Positions 9,052 to 18,144 of a stretch of 64,000 nt of DNA are shown here, one piece after another; the first letter of the stretch is position 1; each line of letters begins with the position of its first letter. The notes under the pieces were generated by a model. That model worked only from the letters and a program-made list of their open reading frames with translations. It was not told where the DNA came from and searched no databases. The DNA is from Saprospiraceae bacterium. GTDB lineage: Bacteria; Bacteroidota; Bacteroidia; Chitinophagales; Saprospiraceae. The translations under genes and the position numbers were made by a program. The stretch spans positions 124,001 to 188,000 of the forward strand of contig JAIYAP010000022.1 of assembly GCA_027488935.1 (NCBI GenBank). Direction: 5' to 3'.

Positions 9052-10467
9052 ATGAAAGAAGCAGCACCAACTACCCAATTTAAAGCATCGCTGAGTTTAT
9101 TAGATGCCACGATGATCGTTTCAGGATCCATGATTGGGTCAGGAATTTTTATCGTGAGTGCCGATATTGCCCGTAGTTTGGGCTCCTCGGGTTATTTAAT
9201 GCTCACCTGGGTGCTATCGGCCATCCTCACCACCTTGGCTGCGTTGAGTTACGGCGAGTTGGCGGGTATGATGCCCCGCGCGGGCGGGCAATACGTGTAC
9301 TTGCGGGAGGCGTACAACCCGCTGGTCGGTTTTTTGTTTGGCTGGACCCAATTTACCGTAATTCAAACGGGTACGATTGCTGCGGTGGCCGTGGCGTTTG
9401 CCAAATTTACGGCGGTCTTTTTTCCGTTTTTTAGTCCCGAAAACATCTTGTTAGACCTCGGTTTGGTGAAAATTTCGGCGGCGCAGAGTTTGGCCATTGC
9501 CAGTTTGGTCCTACTTACCCTTTGGCATACCCGTGGTATTCAGGGCGGAAAAGCCTTGCAAACGATTTTCACTGCGGCCAAACTGATTGCCTTATTAGGC
9601 CTGATTCTGTTGGGTGTTTTCATCGGTTTTAACAGCGAAATATGGGCACAAAACTGGCAAAATCCGTGGAGTGCGGGCACTTTGGCTGCCGATGGACAAT
9701 TTACGCCGTTGTACGGGGTGGCCATTGCCACGGCTTTGGGGGCTGCCATGGTGGGCTCGCTTTTTTCGAGTGATGCCTGGAATAATGTGACGTTTATTGC
9801 CGGAGAGATCAAAAATCCAAAACGGAACATCCCTTTGAGTTTGTTTTTTGGCACCCTGGTGGTGGGCTTGCTGTATATCCTCACCAATATTGTGTTTTTA
9901 GGCTTATTGCCTTTGCAAGATATTGCCTATGCGGCCAATGATCGGGTCGGAACCGCTGCTGCCGGCGCAATTTTTGGCAACAGCGCAGTGTTTATAATGG
10001 CCGGACTGATTATGGTTTCAACCTTTGGATGCAACAACGGCCTCACGTTGTCGGGCGCGCGCTTGTGTTATGCGATGGCAAAAGACAAGTTGTTTTTGGC
10101 AAAAGCAGGCACTTTGAATCAAAATGGCGTACCGGCCTGGGCATTGTATGTTCAATTGATTTGGTCGAGTGTGCTCTGTTTGTCGGGTACGTATGGTGCT
10201 TTGCTCGATTACACCATTTTTGCAGCCTTGCTGTTTTACGTGCTCACCGTGGCGGGCATCTATCGCCTGCGCAAGTCGCAACCCAATGCCGAACGTCCGT
10301 ACAAGGCTTTTGGCTACCCGATTTTGCCTGCAATTTATATGATCTGTGCGTCGGCCATTGCGCTTGTATTGCTGATTTACAAATCTGAAAATACGTTACC
10401 GGGTTTACTTGTGGTGCTCTTGGGTATTCCCGTGTATTATTTTACACAAAAAAGCGCTAAAAAATGA
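9052..10467 (+). CDS. APC family amino acid permease
   Basis: This is a 471-residue, roughly 12-helix transporter of the amino acid-polyamine-organocation superfamily. The first helix carries the unwound substrate motif MIVSGSMIGSGIFIV, and AGEIKNPKRNIPLSL in the middle is typical for the family. It starts 16 bases after the amidohydrolase stop, so the two are probably co-transcribed; the pair could import and release amino acids from peptides, which is inference. The specific substrate cannot be assigned. Confidence 0.9.
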   Translation: MKEAAPTTQFKASLSLLDATMIVSGSMIGSGIFIVSADIARSLGSSGYLMLTWVLSAILTTLAALSYGELAGMMPRAGGQYVYLREAYNPLVGFLFGWTQFTVIQTGTIAAVAVAFAKFTAVFFPFFSPENILLDLGLVKISAAQSLAIASLVLLTLWHTRGIQGGKALQTIFTAAKLIALLGLILLGVFIGFNSEIWAQNWQNPWSAGTLAADGQFTPLYGVAIATALGAAMVGSLFSSDAWNNVTFIAGEIKNPKRNIPLSLFFGTLVVGLLYILTNIVFLGLLPLQDIAYAANDRVGTAAAGAIFGNSAVFIMAGLIMVSTFGCNNGLTLSGARLCYAMAKDKLFLAKAGTLNQNGVPAWALYVQLIWSSVLCLSGTYGALLDYTIFAALLFYVLTVAGIYRLRKSQPNAERPYKAFGYPILPAIYMICASAIALVLLIYKSENTLPGLLVVLLGIPVYYFTQKSAKK

Positions 10468-10546
10468 CAGCAGTGCAGGTTGATTTTTCCTAATAAAATA
10501 TTGGAGGTACTTTCACCATCCAATTAAAGGATCAATTTCAACACTT

Positions 10547-12871
10547 ATGCACAAGCACCACCTGTTTTTTGCCTTTATCGCGTTGCCTTTCTTGTTGGCA
10601 GCCCAACCTAAAATTCAACTTAAGGAATTTGCCAGCGGTTTTACCAAGCCGGTAGATATCACGCATTGTGGCGATAGCCGACTTTTTATCGTAGAGCAAA
10701 ACGGCTATATCTGGATTGTAGACACTTTAGGAAACAAATCGGCGCAGCCTTTTTTGGACATCGATGCACGGGTGCAATCATCGGGCAATGAACAAGGGCT
10801 ACTTGGGCTTGCTTTTCATCCCAATTATGCACAAAATGGCTATTTTTACGTGTATTACACCAAAAATAACGGTGGAGATACCCGGGTAGCGCGTTTTTCC
10901 CGCGATTCGGTGAATATCAACAAAGCCGACCCGAACAGCGAACAAGTTATCCTGGAAGAGGACCAGCCTTTTGCCAACCACAATGGTGGCAGTTTGAAAT
11001 TTAGTCCCAAGGATGGCTATTTGTACATCGGACTGGGCGACGGCGGTTCGGCGGGCGACCCGAACAATACGGGCCAAAAGAAATCAACCTTTTTAGGTAA
11101 AATTTTGCGCATTGATGTGACCCCGGGCGCGACGCCTTACACGGTTCCGGCCAACAACCCGTTTGTGGGCAATACGGAGTTTAAACCCGAAATTTGGTCT
11201 TGGGGATGGCGTAACCCATGGCGGTTTTCGTTTGATCTTGTCACCGGCGATTTTTGGATCGGCGACGTGGGCCAGAATGTACGGGAAGAAATTGATTTTG
11301 AACCCGCAGGTGTAGGGGGCCGCAATTACGGCTGGCGTTGTTACGAAGGTAATGCTGCCTACAATACGGCTGGCTGTCAAGGACAAAACAACTACACCGC
11401 GCCTATTTTCGATTACACGCACACCAATGCCAATGGCTGTTCGGTAACGGGCGGTTTTATTTACCGCGGTGCAAAGTACCCGGACTTGTATGGCTGCTAT
11501 TTGTTTGCCGATTATTGCAGCGGGCGTTGGTGGTATACCCGTTTGAATGCCGACGGAATTACGGGCACGACCAACGTGCTGGCCAACCTCACCCCTTACG
11601 AATACAGCGGTTTTGGGGAAGATTTGAAAGGCGAACTGTATGTGGCGGCGCTTTCATCGGGTAAAATTTATAAAATTACCGAATTATGCTCCGATTTTAA
11701 ACTCAATGGTACGGTCAGTGGCCCCGTTTGTGAAGGTACCCAGGCTGGTTTCATCAACCTGAGTTACAGCGGCGCAACGGGCACCGTGGGTTTTACCTGG
11801 TCGAACAATGCCAACACCCAAAACATAACAGGCCTGAATCCGGGCAGCTATATTGTTGCGGCCGTAAATAGTATTGGCTGCACCCGCCGCGACACCTTTA
11901 CGGTAGAAAGTGCCAGCCCGACGGCACCCTTGGTCAGTGTTGTTTCAGGCGCTCCGGTATATTGCCTGGGCGATACCGTTTTACTGGAAGCCAGCCTTGC
12001 TCCGGCAGGGTATGGTTATCAATGGTATTTTAACGGAAATTTGCTGGATAGCGAAACCACCCAACAGTACACCACCACGGTGGCGGGCAATTATACTGCA
12101 GCCTACACAGCGTTGGGCTGCAATTCGCAGGAATCCGGTATCACGACGGTCAATTTCAGCAGTTTGCCCGTAGTTCAGGTAACGGGCGATTCGGTACTTT
12201 GTTCCGCCGATTCTAATATTTTGGAGGCCTTAAATGTGCCACAAGACTATGCAATTCAATGGTTTACCGTGTCTGGCGGTGCAATTTTGAATGCGACGGA
12301 TCATAAATTGACGGTAACCGAGGGCGGTTTTTATTATTTCGAAGCCACGGGTCTATGCGGTACGGCAGCAGCGGATTTGTTGCAGATAAAGCAGGAGGTG
12401 ATCAATTTGCCTTTTGTATTTCAACTCAACGATACCCTTTTGGCGCAGGCAGGCTATGAGTCTTACCAATGGCTATTGAACGGTATCCCGATCCAGGGTG
12501 CCAATACAGCGCAGTATGTTCCAGAAGTTTCCGGTTTATACGAATGTTTGGTATATACGACCGCTGGGTGCAGTTATACGGATGGTTTGCAGGTAGATGT
12601 GGTTGCGGTGAAACTCCCGGCCTCTGTGGAGCATTTTGTATTGGCTCCTAATCCGAGCAGCGGCCTGGTAAACCTGAAACTGGATTTAAAAAAATCGGAG
12701 CACATACAGTTTTGGCTAACCGATTCAAACAACCGCCAAATTTTTATGCAAACGATGCAGGGACAAAATTTCAGTAAAATGCTGGAGTTGAACGCCTTGC
12801 CGGCGGGGAACTATTTCCTCCATATCCAATTGGAGCAGGGCCTTATTTTGAGAAAAATTGTAAAAAACTAG
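10547..12871 (+). CDS. Secreted PQQ-type sugar dehydrogenase domain protein with T9SS type A sorting domain
   Basis: This 774-residue protein has a signal peptide (residues 1-19) and then a six-bladed beta-propeller of the glucose/sorbosone dehydrogenase family (about 25-380; motifs GNEQGLLGLAFHPNY, NHNGGSLKFSPKDGYLYIGLGDGG, IWSWGWRNPWRFSFD). Next come one SprB-like repeat (about 385-455), two Ig-like modules (about 460-690) and a C-terminal type A T9SS sorting domain beginning LAPNPSSGLVNL. It is therefore probably exported by the type IX system to the cell surface and may oxidise sugars with PQQ. Whether it is catalytically active cannot be judged from motifs alone. Confidence 0.87.
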   Translation: MHKHHLFFAFIALPFLLAAQPKIQLKEFASGFTKPVDITHCGDSRLFIVEQNGYIWIVDTLGNKSAQPFLDIDARVQSSGNEQGLLGLAFHPNYAQNGYFYVYYTKNNGGDTRVARFSRDSVNINKADPNSEQVILEEDQPFANHNGGSLKFSPKDGYLYIGLGDGGSAGDPNNTGQKKSTFLGKILRIDVTPGATPYTVPANNPFVGNTEFKPEIWSWGWRNPWRFSFDLVTGDFWIGDVGQNVREEIDFEPAGVGGRNYGWRCYEGNAAYNTAGCQGQNNYTAPIFDYTHTNANGCSVTGGFIYRGAKYPDLYGCYLFADYCSGRWWYTRLNADGITGTTNVLANLTPYEYSGFGEDLKGELYVAALSSGKIYKITELCSDFKLNGTVSGPVCEGTQAGFINLSYSGATGTVGFTWSNNANTQNITGLNPGSYIVAAVNSIGCTRRDTFTVESASPTAPLVSVVSGAPVYCLGDTVLLEASLAPAGYGYQWYFNGNLLDSETTQQYTTTVAGNYTAAYTALGCNSQESGITTVNFSSLPVVQVTGDSVLCSADSNILEALNVPQDYAIQWFTVSGGAILNATDHKLTVTEGGFYYFEATGLCGTAAADLLQIKQEVINLPFVFQLNDTLLAQAGYESYQWLLNGIPIQGANTAQYVPEVSGLYECLVYTTAGCSYTDGLQVDVVAVKLPASVEHFVLAPNPSSGLVNLKLDLKKSEHIQFWLTDSNNRQIFMQTMQGQNFSKMLELNALPAGNYFLHIQLEQGLILRKIVKN

Positions 12872-12875
12872 GCGT

Positions 12876-13952
12876 TTAGAACAAGCGCAATTGCGGGGAC
12901 TTGTACTGTTCGTGCAAATCATAATTTATTTTAGGCAGGCTGCGGTCTTTAAAAAACCGCAGCTTGGCTATTTTAAATTGATCGCGTATGATTTCGGCAA
13001 TTTTACCCTCGCCCCGCATACGCACACCCGGGCGTGAATCCGATAATTGTCCACCGTGGGTTTCCCGGATTTTATTCAGCACCTTTTCTGCCCGGTCGGG
13101 CATGTTTTTTCGAATCCAGTCTTCAAAAATCAGGGCTACATCGCCGTTTAATCGCACCATGGTGTACCCGATGCCGCATGCGCCCTTTTCGGCAACCGCT
13201 TCGGCCAGGGCGAAAATTTCGTGTTCATTCAAGCCTGGAATAATCGGTGCCATCATGACAAACACTGGAATGCCGTTATTACTCAAGGTTTCGATGGTGT
13301 TGAGGCGCTGTTTAACCGTGGCAGTGCGCGGTTCTAAAAACTGGCGGAGTGTTTCATCCAGCGTGGTTACGCTGATGGCCACTTGCAACAGATTTTCGCT
13401 TGCCAACTGCTTTAACAAATCCAAATCCCGCAAAATCAGGCTGTTTTTCGTGATCAACCCTACCGGATGTCGGTATTTCCAGCATACTTCCAGGCAGGCA
13501 CGGGTGATGCCAAATTTGCGTTCGGCAGGTTGGTACACATCGGTATTGCCTGCCATCATAATGGTTGCCGCCTTCCAGGTTTTCTTCTTCAGCGCTGCTT
13601 CGAGCAGTTGAGGGGCATTGCGTTTAATTAATATTTTTTGCTCAAAATCCACCCCCGCACTGTATCCCCAATATGGGTGCGTGTTGCGGGCATAACAATA
13701 CACGCAGCCGTGTTCGCAACCCTGATACGGATTGAGGCTCCATTCCATTGGCAAATCAGGGCTTTCAACCTTATTCAGTATCGTTTTGGGGTGTGTTTCA
13801 AGGTACGCGGTCTTCAAATCGGAGGTTTCCCATTCATCCAGGGTCAGCGCCCAATCAATCGGGGCCTGGTCGCGCACTATTTTTTCGTAGGGCGAATTGG
13901 GGTTTATTTGTGCCCCACGTCCGCGAATATAAGGTTCGTTTTTCTTTTCCAT
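12876..13952 (-). CDS. Radical SAM protein, PA0069/SplB-like family
   Basis: This is a 358-residue radical SAM enzyme. The [4Fe-4S] cluster motif CxxxCxxC appears in NPYQGCEHGCVYCYAR around residue 80, preceded by the conserved MEWSLNPYQG. The N-terminal GRGAQINPNSPY stretch is typical of the PA0069 family, relatives of spore photoproduct lyase whose reaction is not known. It lies tail to tail with the dehydrogenase gene (4 bases apart) and directly downstream of dprA on the same strand, so co-transcription with dprA is plausible. Confidence 0.88.
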   Translation of the reverse strand: MEKKNEPYIRGRGAQINPNSPYEKIVRDQAPIDWALTLDEWETSDLKTAYLETHPKTILNKVESPDLPMEWSLNPYQGCEHGCVYCYARNTHPYWGYSAGVDFEQKILIKRNAPQLLEAALKKKTWKAATIMMAGNTDVYQPAERKFGITRACLEVCWKYRHPVGLITKNSLILRDLDLLKQLASENLLQVAISVTTLDETLRQFLEPRTATVKQRLNTIETLSNNGIPVFVMMAPIIPGLNEHEIFALAEAVAEKGACGIGYTMVRLNGDVALIFEDWIRKNMPDRAEKVLNKIRETHGGQLSDSRPGVRMRGEGKIAEIIRDQFKIAKLRFFKDRSLPKINYDLHEQYKSPQLRLF

Positions 13953-13970
13953 GTAGCCGCTAGCAATGAT

Positions 13971-15080
13971 TTAACCACTAATGATATACCGTTTGCCCGG
14001 CAAGGTTCTAATAATACCCTTAAATTCAAGGTTTAAAATGGCATTTGCCACTGCTCCTGATGGCAGCTCAGTGGCCCGCACCAGCGCATCGATGGCAATT
14101 TCAGGTTGCGCTTGTACGATACCTAAAACGAGTTGTTCGGCGGGGGGTAAATCCAGCAACAACGCAGTTTGAACACCCCGTGCCACCGTATGAGCATCAT
14201 CCCAGCGCATGGAAAGGGCAATTTCTTCGGCCGATTCCACCAGGCGTGCAACATCATTTTTGATCAAATAATTACAGCCCGCGCTTTTAGCATCGCGCAC
14301 CCTGCCTGGTATGGCAAAAATATCGCGTGCATATTGCCTGGCCAAATCAGCTGTAATCATGGAGCCGCCCGAGGCAGCCGTTTCTACCACCAACAAAGCA
14401 TCCACCATGCCGGCAATGATGCGGTTGCGCATGGGAAAATGTTCCCGATCGGGCTTCACCTCCGATATATACTCACTCAGCAAACCGCCCTGCTCAAGCA
14501 TTTTTGCTGCCACTTGTCGGTGTTCGGAAGGGTAAATACTGCCCAATCCATGTCCAAGCACCCCAATATTAGGCACACCCAGGCTACTCGCTTTTCGATG
14601 CGCCGTTACATCCACGCCATAAGCAAGGCCGCTCACCACCACGACTTTATACGCCATTAATCCTTCTACAAATTCATCACACAAGGCCTTGCCCAATTCG
14701 GTCGGTTGTCGCGTGCCTACAATGCCCACCATCCGATCGGCATTGAGCAAATCGAGGGTTGAACCTTTAAAAAAAAGGATGGCTGGACAATCATAGCATT
14801 GTTTTAAACGAAAAGGATAGGTAGGATCGGTAAAAAATACAGCCTTTACCCCATTGGCCTCTAAAAAGGTGATCTCTCGTTCGGCACGTCGCAGGGGCAG
14901 TTCATTTTTAATTTGATCGGCCACCACGGCACCAATGCCCGGAATCTTTAACAAAGCAGTGCGACTAGATTGAAATACCGCCTCGGCACTGCCACAATAT
15001 TGCACCAGGGTTTTGGCGGTAACGGCCCCCACTTGTGGAACCAGACTCAAGGCGATCTGATGGAGTAGACTATCGGCCAT
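13971..15080 (-). CDS. dprA: DNA-processing protein DprA
   Basis: DprA binds incoming single-stranded DNA during natural transformation and loads RecA onto it. The 369-residue protein shows an N-terminal helix-hairpin-helix region (LLKIPGIGAVVADQI), the Rossmann-type core with IVGTRQPTELG, SGLAYGVDVTAHRKA, GVLGHGLGSIYPSEH and the signature REHFPMRNRIIAGM, then SGGSMITADLARQY, and a C-terminal winged-helix domain (ELPSGAVANAILNLEFKGII). Length and order match the family. Confidence 0.95.
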   Translation of the reverse strand: MADSLLHQIALSLVPQVGAVTAKTLVQYCGSAEAVFQSSRTALLKIPGIGAVVADQIKNELPLRRAEREITFLEANGVKAVFFTDPTYPFRLKQCYDCPAILFFKGSTLDLLNADRMVGIVGTRQPTELGKALCDEFVEGLMAYKVVVVSGLAYGVDVTAHRKASSLGVPNIGVLGHGLGSIYPSEHRQVAAKMLEQGGLLSEYISEVKPDREHFPMRNRIIAGMVDALLVVETAASGGSMITADLARQYARDIFAIPGRVRDAKSAGCNYLIKNDVARLVESAEEIALSMRWDDAHTVARGVQTALLLDLPPAEQLVLGIVQAQPEIAIDALVRATELPSGAVANAILNLEFKGIIRTLPGKRYIISG

Positions 15081-15144
15081 TTGTTGCGATTATCTTTTGT
15101 ATTTCAATTGGTACGAAGACCCGGTTTTAATGATCGAATTCTAT

Positions 15145-15152
15145 TAATTTTG
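15145..15152 (+). promoter_or_regulatory. Bacteroidota -7 box for the SH3 protein gene
   Basis: TAATTTTG matches TAnnTTTG, 19 bases before the ATG at 15172, in the divergent gap between dprA and this gene. Confidence 0.45.
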
Positions 15153-15171
15153 CTTCGAAACTTAAGCACAA

Positions 15172-15792
15172 ATGAAAATACCAAAAATTGAATCCTTGAT
15201 GGTGCTGGCTTTTTTTGGCGTCGTTGCTGTTTGGGCAATTTCCAAATGCAGTGCCCAAAAAACAAATATTGAACGGCGCAGCCGATTTGCCGATGACGAC
15301 CAGGAAGAACGCCCAAGCAAAAAGGACTCTGTAAAAGTAGCCCCAATTAGCAGCCCCACCCAAACAGCGCCCAGCCCAAGCGCTGCCACCAAATCGGCCA
15401 CCCTGCCACCACCGCCGCCGCCATCTGGTGCGGTAGGTGCTGCCCCAAAATCGCCCGGCGATATGCCTAATTTGGCCACAAAAACACCCCAGCCAACCGC
15501 AACAGCGCCCCAAAGCACAAGCTCCAATTACACAACGCTGTACGTGTCTATTGAAGGACTAAAAATGCGCAAAACACCCGGACTAAAAGGCGAATTGGTC
15601 ACCAAACTCGCCTTGTATGAGCCTGTTTCATTCCTGAATAAAAAAAGTGAAAAACAGGAAGAAATTAGCCTGGGCCAGGAAAAAGTAACCGATTACTGGG
15701 TCAAAGTGCGCACTAAATCGGGCAAAGAAGGCTGGGTATTCGGTGCCGGTGTGCATTTTTTTAAAACCAAACGCAAAGGGGTACTGGAATAA
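15172..15792 (+). CDS. Membrane-anchored SH3-domain protein
   Basis: This 206-residue protein has one N-terminal transmembrane segment (about residues 8-24). A long low-complexity linker rich in Pro, Ala, Thr and Ser follows (about 40-125, including a run of seven prolines), and then a bacterial SH3-like domain (about 125-200; LYVSIEGLKMRKTPG and VRTKSGKEGWVFGAGV). Its architecture suggests a periplasmic wall- or peptide-binding module on a flexible tether. The cysteine at 26 is preceded by Lys, so it is not a standard lipobox. Confidence 0.75.
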   Translation: MKIPKIESLMVLAFFGVVAVWAISKCSAQKTNIERRSRFADDDQEERPSKKDSVKVAPISSPTQTAPSPSAATKSATLPPPPPPSGAVGAAPKSPGDMPNLATKTPQPTATAPQSTSSNYTTLYVSIEGLKMRKTPGLKGELVTKLALYEPVSFLNKKSEKQEEISLGQEKVTDYWVKVRTKSGKEGWVFGAGVHFFKTKRKGVLE

Positions 15793-15798
15793 CCGCTT

Positions 15799-16839
15799 TT
15801 ACTTTTTAGGAGTCGGTGCTGCTTGTTTTGGCTTTACAAAATAATGCACCTTGGTCAGCCATTTACTGGTATCCGGTTCAGCGGCCGGATCTGTAATATA
15901 TTGCTCCACACAGGGCGTCAGCATTTCGAGGGTTTTCAATTTCATGTAATCTTCCATGGCCAGGTGCGCCACACCAATACTGTCATAATGGCCATAATAA
16001 TCAATCAACAACTGGTTGCCAGCTGGAAGGGTAAATACCGTGAACGTGTCAATTTTTTGTGCCTTGGCAATGGGAAAAACTGCCGCAATATCAGCCGTTT
16101 TGGTAGAATCATCCCACAGATAAGTCAGGCTGCTGGGTGCACCGGTAAGTTGAACACCGCTTTTTTGCACGGCATCGAGTACTTTCGGAAAAATTTCGGC
16201 ATAAAAAGCCGATACATCCTCCTGCTTGATGGTGCGTCGAACCCCCACGAAATATTGCGCATCCGCGGGTAATTCTTCAATGGCGTAACCACGGTATTTG
16301 GGGTGGGCAATATCTTCACATACTTTTTTCAGGTTGTTCAAACCCCGCTCGTAATCTTTCCCAACGCCCGCATTTACATCGGTAAACATCGCCATGCCGT
16401 TCCACGGAAATCCAATATAAAAATCAATGGCCCAACTTACCTTGATGTTGTTGCCCGCTGGTTCCAATTTAAAAAAACTAGGCACCGTTGTTTCCCAGGG
16501 CTCCTTCAGTTTTACTTCAATATCCACCCGATCGGCACTTACCGTTTTGATGGTTTGCTGCCCGCTGCCAACATCGTCATTGCCTTCCCATTTGTACACC
16601 GCGCCTGGTTGCCCATCTGTACCTTCAAAGGTTTCCTTCATATTCGGGTCCAAACTGTTCCAGGGCGACCATTTGGCAAAATTTTTAAACAACTGCACTT
16701 GTTCCATCACGACCGCGTGGGGGGCATCAATTTCGATGCTGCGCTCAATGTGGTAATCATGCTTGGCAAAAAGACCAAGTACACAAACAAGCGCGGTGAG
16801 CGACAACGCGATATACAACAGGATTTTAAGCAATTTCAT
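15799..16839 (-). CDS. SRPBCC-domain protein with GyrI-like C-terminal domain
   Basis: This 346-residue protein has an N-terminal membrane anchor or signal (residues 1-22), a SRPBCC (START-like) ligand-binding domain (about 30-180, with SIEIDAPHAVV and FAKWSPWNSLDP), and a C-terminal domain that looks like the GyrI/AraC effector-binding fold (about 195-345, YFVGVRRTIKQEDVSAFYAEIFPKV). Both halves usually bind small hydrophobic ligands; the ligand is unknown. Confidence 0.75.
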   Translation of the reverse strand: MKLLKILLYIALSLTALVCVLGLFAKHDYHIERSIEIDAPHAVVMEQVQLFKNFAKWSPWNSLDPNMKETFEGTDGQPGAVYKWEGNDDVGSGQQTIKTVSADRVDIEVKLKEPWETTVPSFFKLEPAGNNIKVSWAIDFYIGFPWNGMAMFTDVNAGVGKDYERGLNNLKKVCEDIAHPKYRGYAIEELPADAQYFVGVRRTIKQEDVSAFYAEIFPKVLDAVQKSGVQLTGAPSSLTYLWDDSTKTADIAAVFPIAKAQKIDTFTVFTLPAGNQLLIDYYGHYDSIGVAHLAMEDYMKLKTLEMLTPCVEQYITDPAAEPDTSKWLTKVHYFVKPKQAAPTPKK

Positions 16840-16882
16840 ACAACAAAGTTGGCTTTAAAGCAAAACGGTGATTTTCTTGCGA

Positions 16883-16915
16883 CAAAAATAAAACATTTTT
16901 TATTTTTAAAACAAA
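16883..16915 (-). promoter_or_regulatory. Bacteroidota promoter for the SRPBCC gene
   Basis: On the minus strand TTTG (16912-16915) is followed after 21 bases by TATTTTTG (16883-16890), matching the -33/-7 pattern. It predicts a start about 40 bases before the ATG at 16839. A 9-bp AT inverted repeat (16893-16901 with 16913-16921) overlaps it. Confidence 0.5.
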
Positions 16916-16937
16916 AAATGTCAAAATAATTTTAAGA

Positions 16938-17531
16938 TCAGGACGACAAGGCTTTGAGGGCCAGTTTGATCAGGTCTTCCACTTTAGAGACATTCGGATG
17001 TTCTTGTACCAGGGCATTGAGTGCTTTTTGCACCGCGATCCGGTTAAAGCCCAGGGCCAACAAGGCCGACAAGGCCTCCTCACGATATGCATTCGAGGCA
17101 GTAGGCAATAATACGGGGCCGTCTGGGGCATCTTTGAGCAACTTGGATTTCAAATCCAGGATAATTTGTTTGGCTGTTTTGGCGCCAATGCCTTTCACCT
17201 GTTGCAACAAATGCACCTGTTCCCCAATGATGGCAGCGCGAATTTCGTCTACATTCATCGAGGACATGATCAATTGTGCCGTGGTCGCGCCCACGCCTGT
17301 AACGCCAATGAGTTGTACAAACAAACTGCGTTCAGCCTGGGTGCCAAATCCGTACAAGGTATGCGCATCCTCTCGAATGATCAGGTGGGTATAAATGGTA
17401 GCGCGTTCCAGGTTTTGAATAGCGCTGAAGGTACTCAAAGGAATATGTACCTGGTAGCCAACGCCTTGCACATCTACCACGATCAGCGCCGGGCTTTTGT
17501 ACGTCAATTCACCTTTTAAGTATGCAAACAT
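16938..17531 (-). CDS. ruvA: Holliday junction DNA helicase subunit RuvA
   Basis: RuvA binds Holliday junctions and positions the RuvB motor. The 197-residue protein starts with the OB-fold segment MFAYLKGELTYKSPALIVVD, has two helix-hairpin-helix motifs (LIGVTGVGATTAQLIM and LQQVKGIGAKTAKQIILDLKSKL) and the flexible C-terminal domain III (EALSALLALGFNRIAVQKAL). Its length is normal. Confidence 0.96.
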   Translation of the reverse strand: MFAYLKGELTYKSPALIVVDVQGVGYQVHIPLSTFSAIQNLERATIYTHLIIREDAHTLYGFGTQAERSLFVQLIGVTGVGATTAQLIMSSMNVDEIRAAIIGEQVHLLQQVKGIGAKTAKQIILDLKSKLLKDAPDGPVLLPTASNAYREEALSALLALGFNRIAVQKALNALVQEHPNVSKVEDLIKLALKALSS

Positions 17532-17539
17532 ATCGGTCT

Positions 17540-18121
17540 TTATGGCAGGATGTATGCCGTTTTTTCCAAGACTACCCGCTCGGCGGTTTCTGGCAAATAT
17601 AGGACAAGCCGGGTTGCACTCAATTCCAGCACTTGAAGGTCTGATTTCCCAAAATAGGAAGGCCCAATGGCTGGAACAATATCCAGGCTCATACTTGCAG
17701 GGGCAAAGGAATAATGATGCGCTTGCGGAAACAGCACCTGACCACTGGCAAGGTCTTTATTATAATGCGACAGGGTGCTATCCGGAAAAAACACTACAAA
17801 ATAGGGTGTTTCAATCGCTTTCGTCAGGCGGAGTACTTCCAGGGTGCTGTCCAATTGCTGCCAATTTTCAAACGCGCGGTTTTCACGGCGGTTGTATGCA
17901 TCATAATCGGAGTAGCCATACCACTGTTGTGCCCTTTGTTGCTTGATGGCATTATACACGGCAATGGCTTGTGGGCGTGCCGCTTGTTTTTTATCAACGG
18001 GCACACCTTCTTCGGCATAGGAAAGCACTTCCCAGCGGCCCCAGAGCTGTGTTTGATTGGCATTTTGAGCAAACAGTGCGCAGTGCAGGAGCGTAAAAAA
18101 ACAGACAAAAGCAATTCTCAT
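17540..18121 (-). CDS. Secreted lipocalin-like hypothetical protein
   Basis: This 193-residue protein has a clear signal peptide (residues 1-18, ending ALFAQ). The start of the mature part, LWGRWEVLSYAEEGVPVDKK, and the ending LQVLELSATRLVLYLPE resemble the small lipocalin-like proteins common in Bacteroidota, but no specific family is recognised. It sits 8 bases upstream of ruvA in the same direction. Confidence 0.6.
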   Translation of the reverse strand: MRIAFVCFFTLLHCALFAQNANQTQLWGRWEVLSYAEEGVPVDKKQAARPQAIAVYNAIKQQRAQQWYGYSDYDAYNRRENRAFENWQQLDSTLEVLRLTKAIETPYFVVFFPDSTLSHYNKDLASGQVLFPQAHHYSFAPASMSLDIVPAIGPSYFGKSDLQVLELSATRLVLYLPETAERVVLEKTAYILP

Positions 18122-18144
18122 TTTTAACCGTGTTTTTGCCGCTA

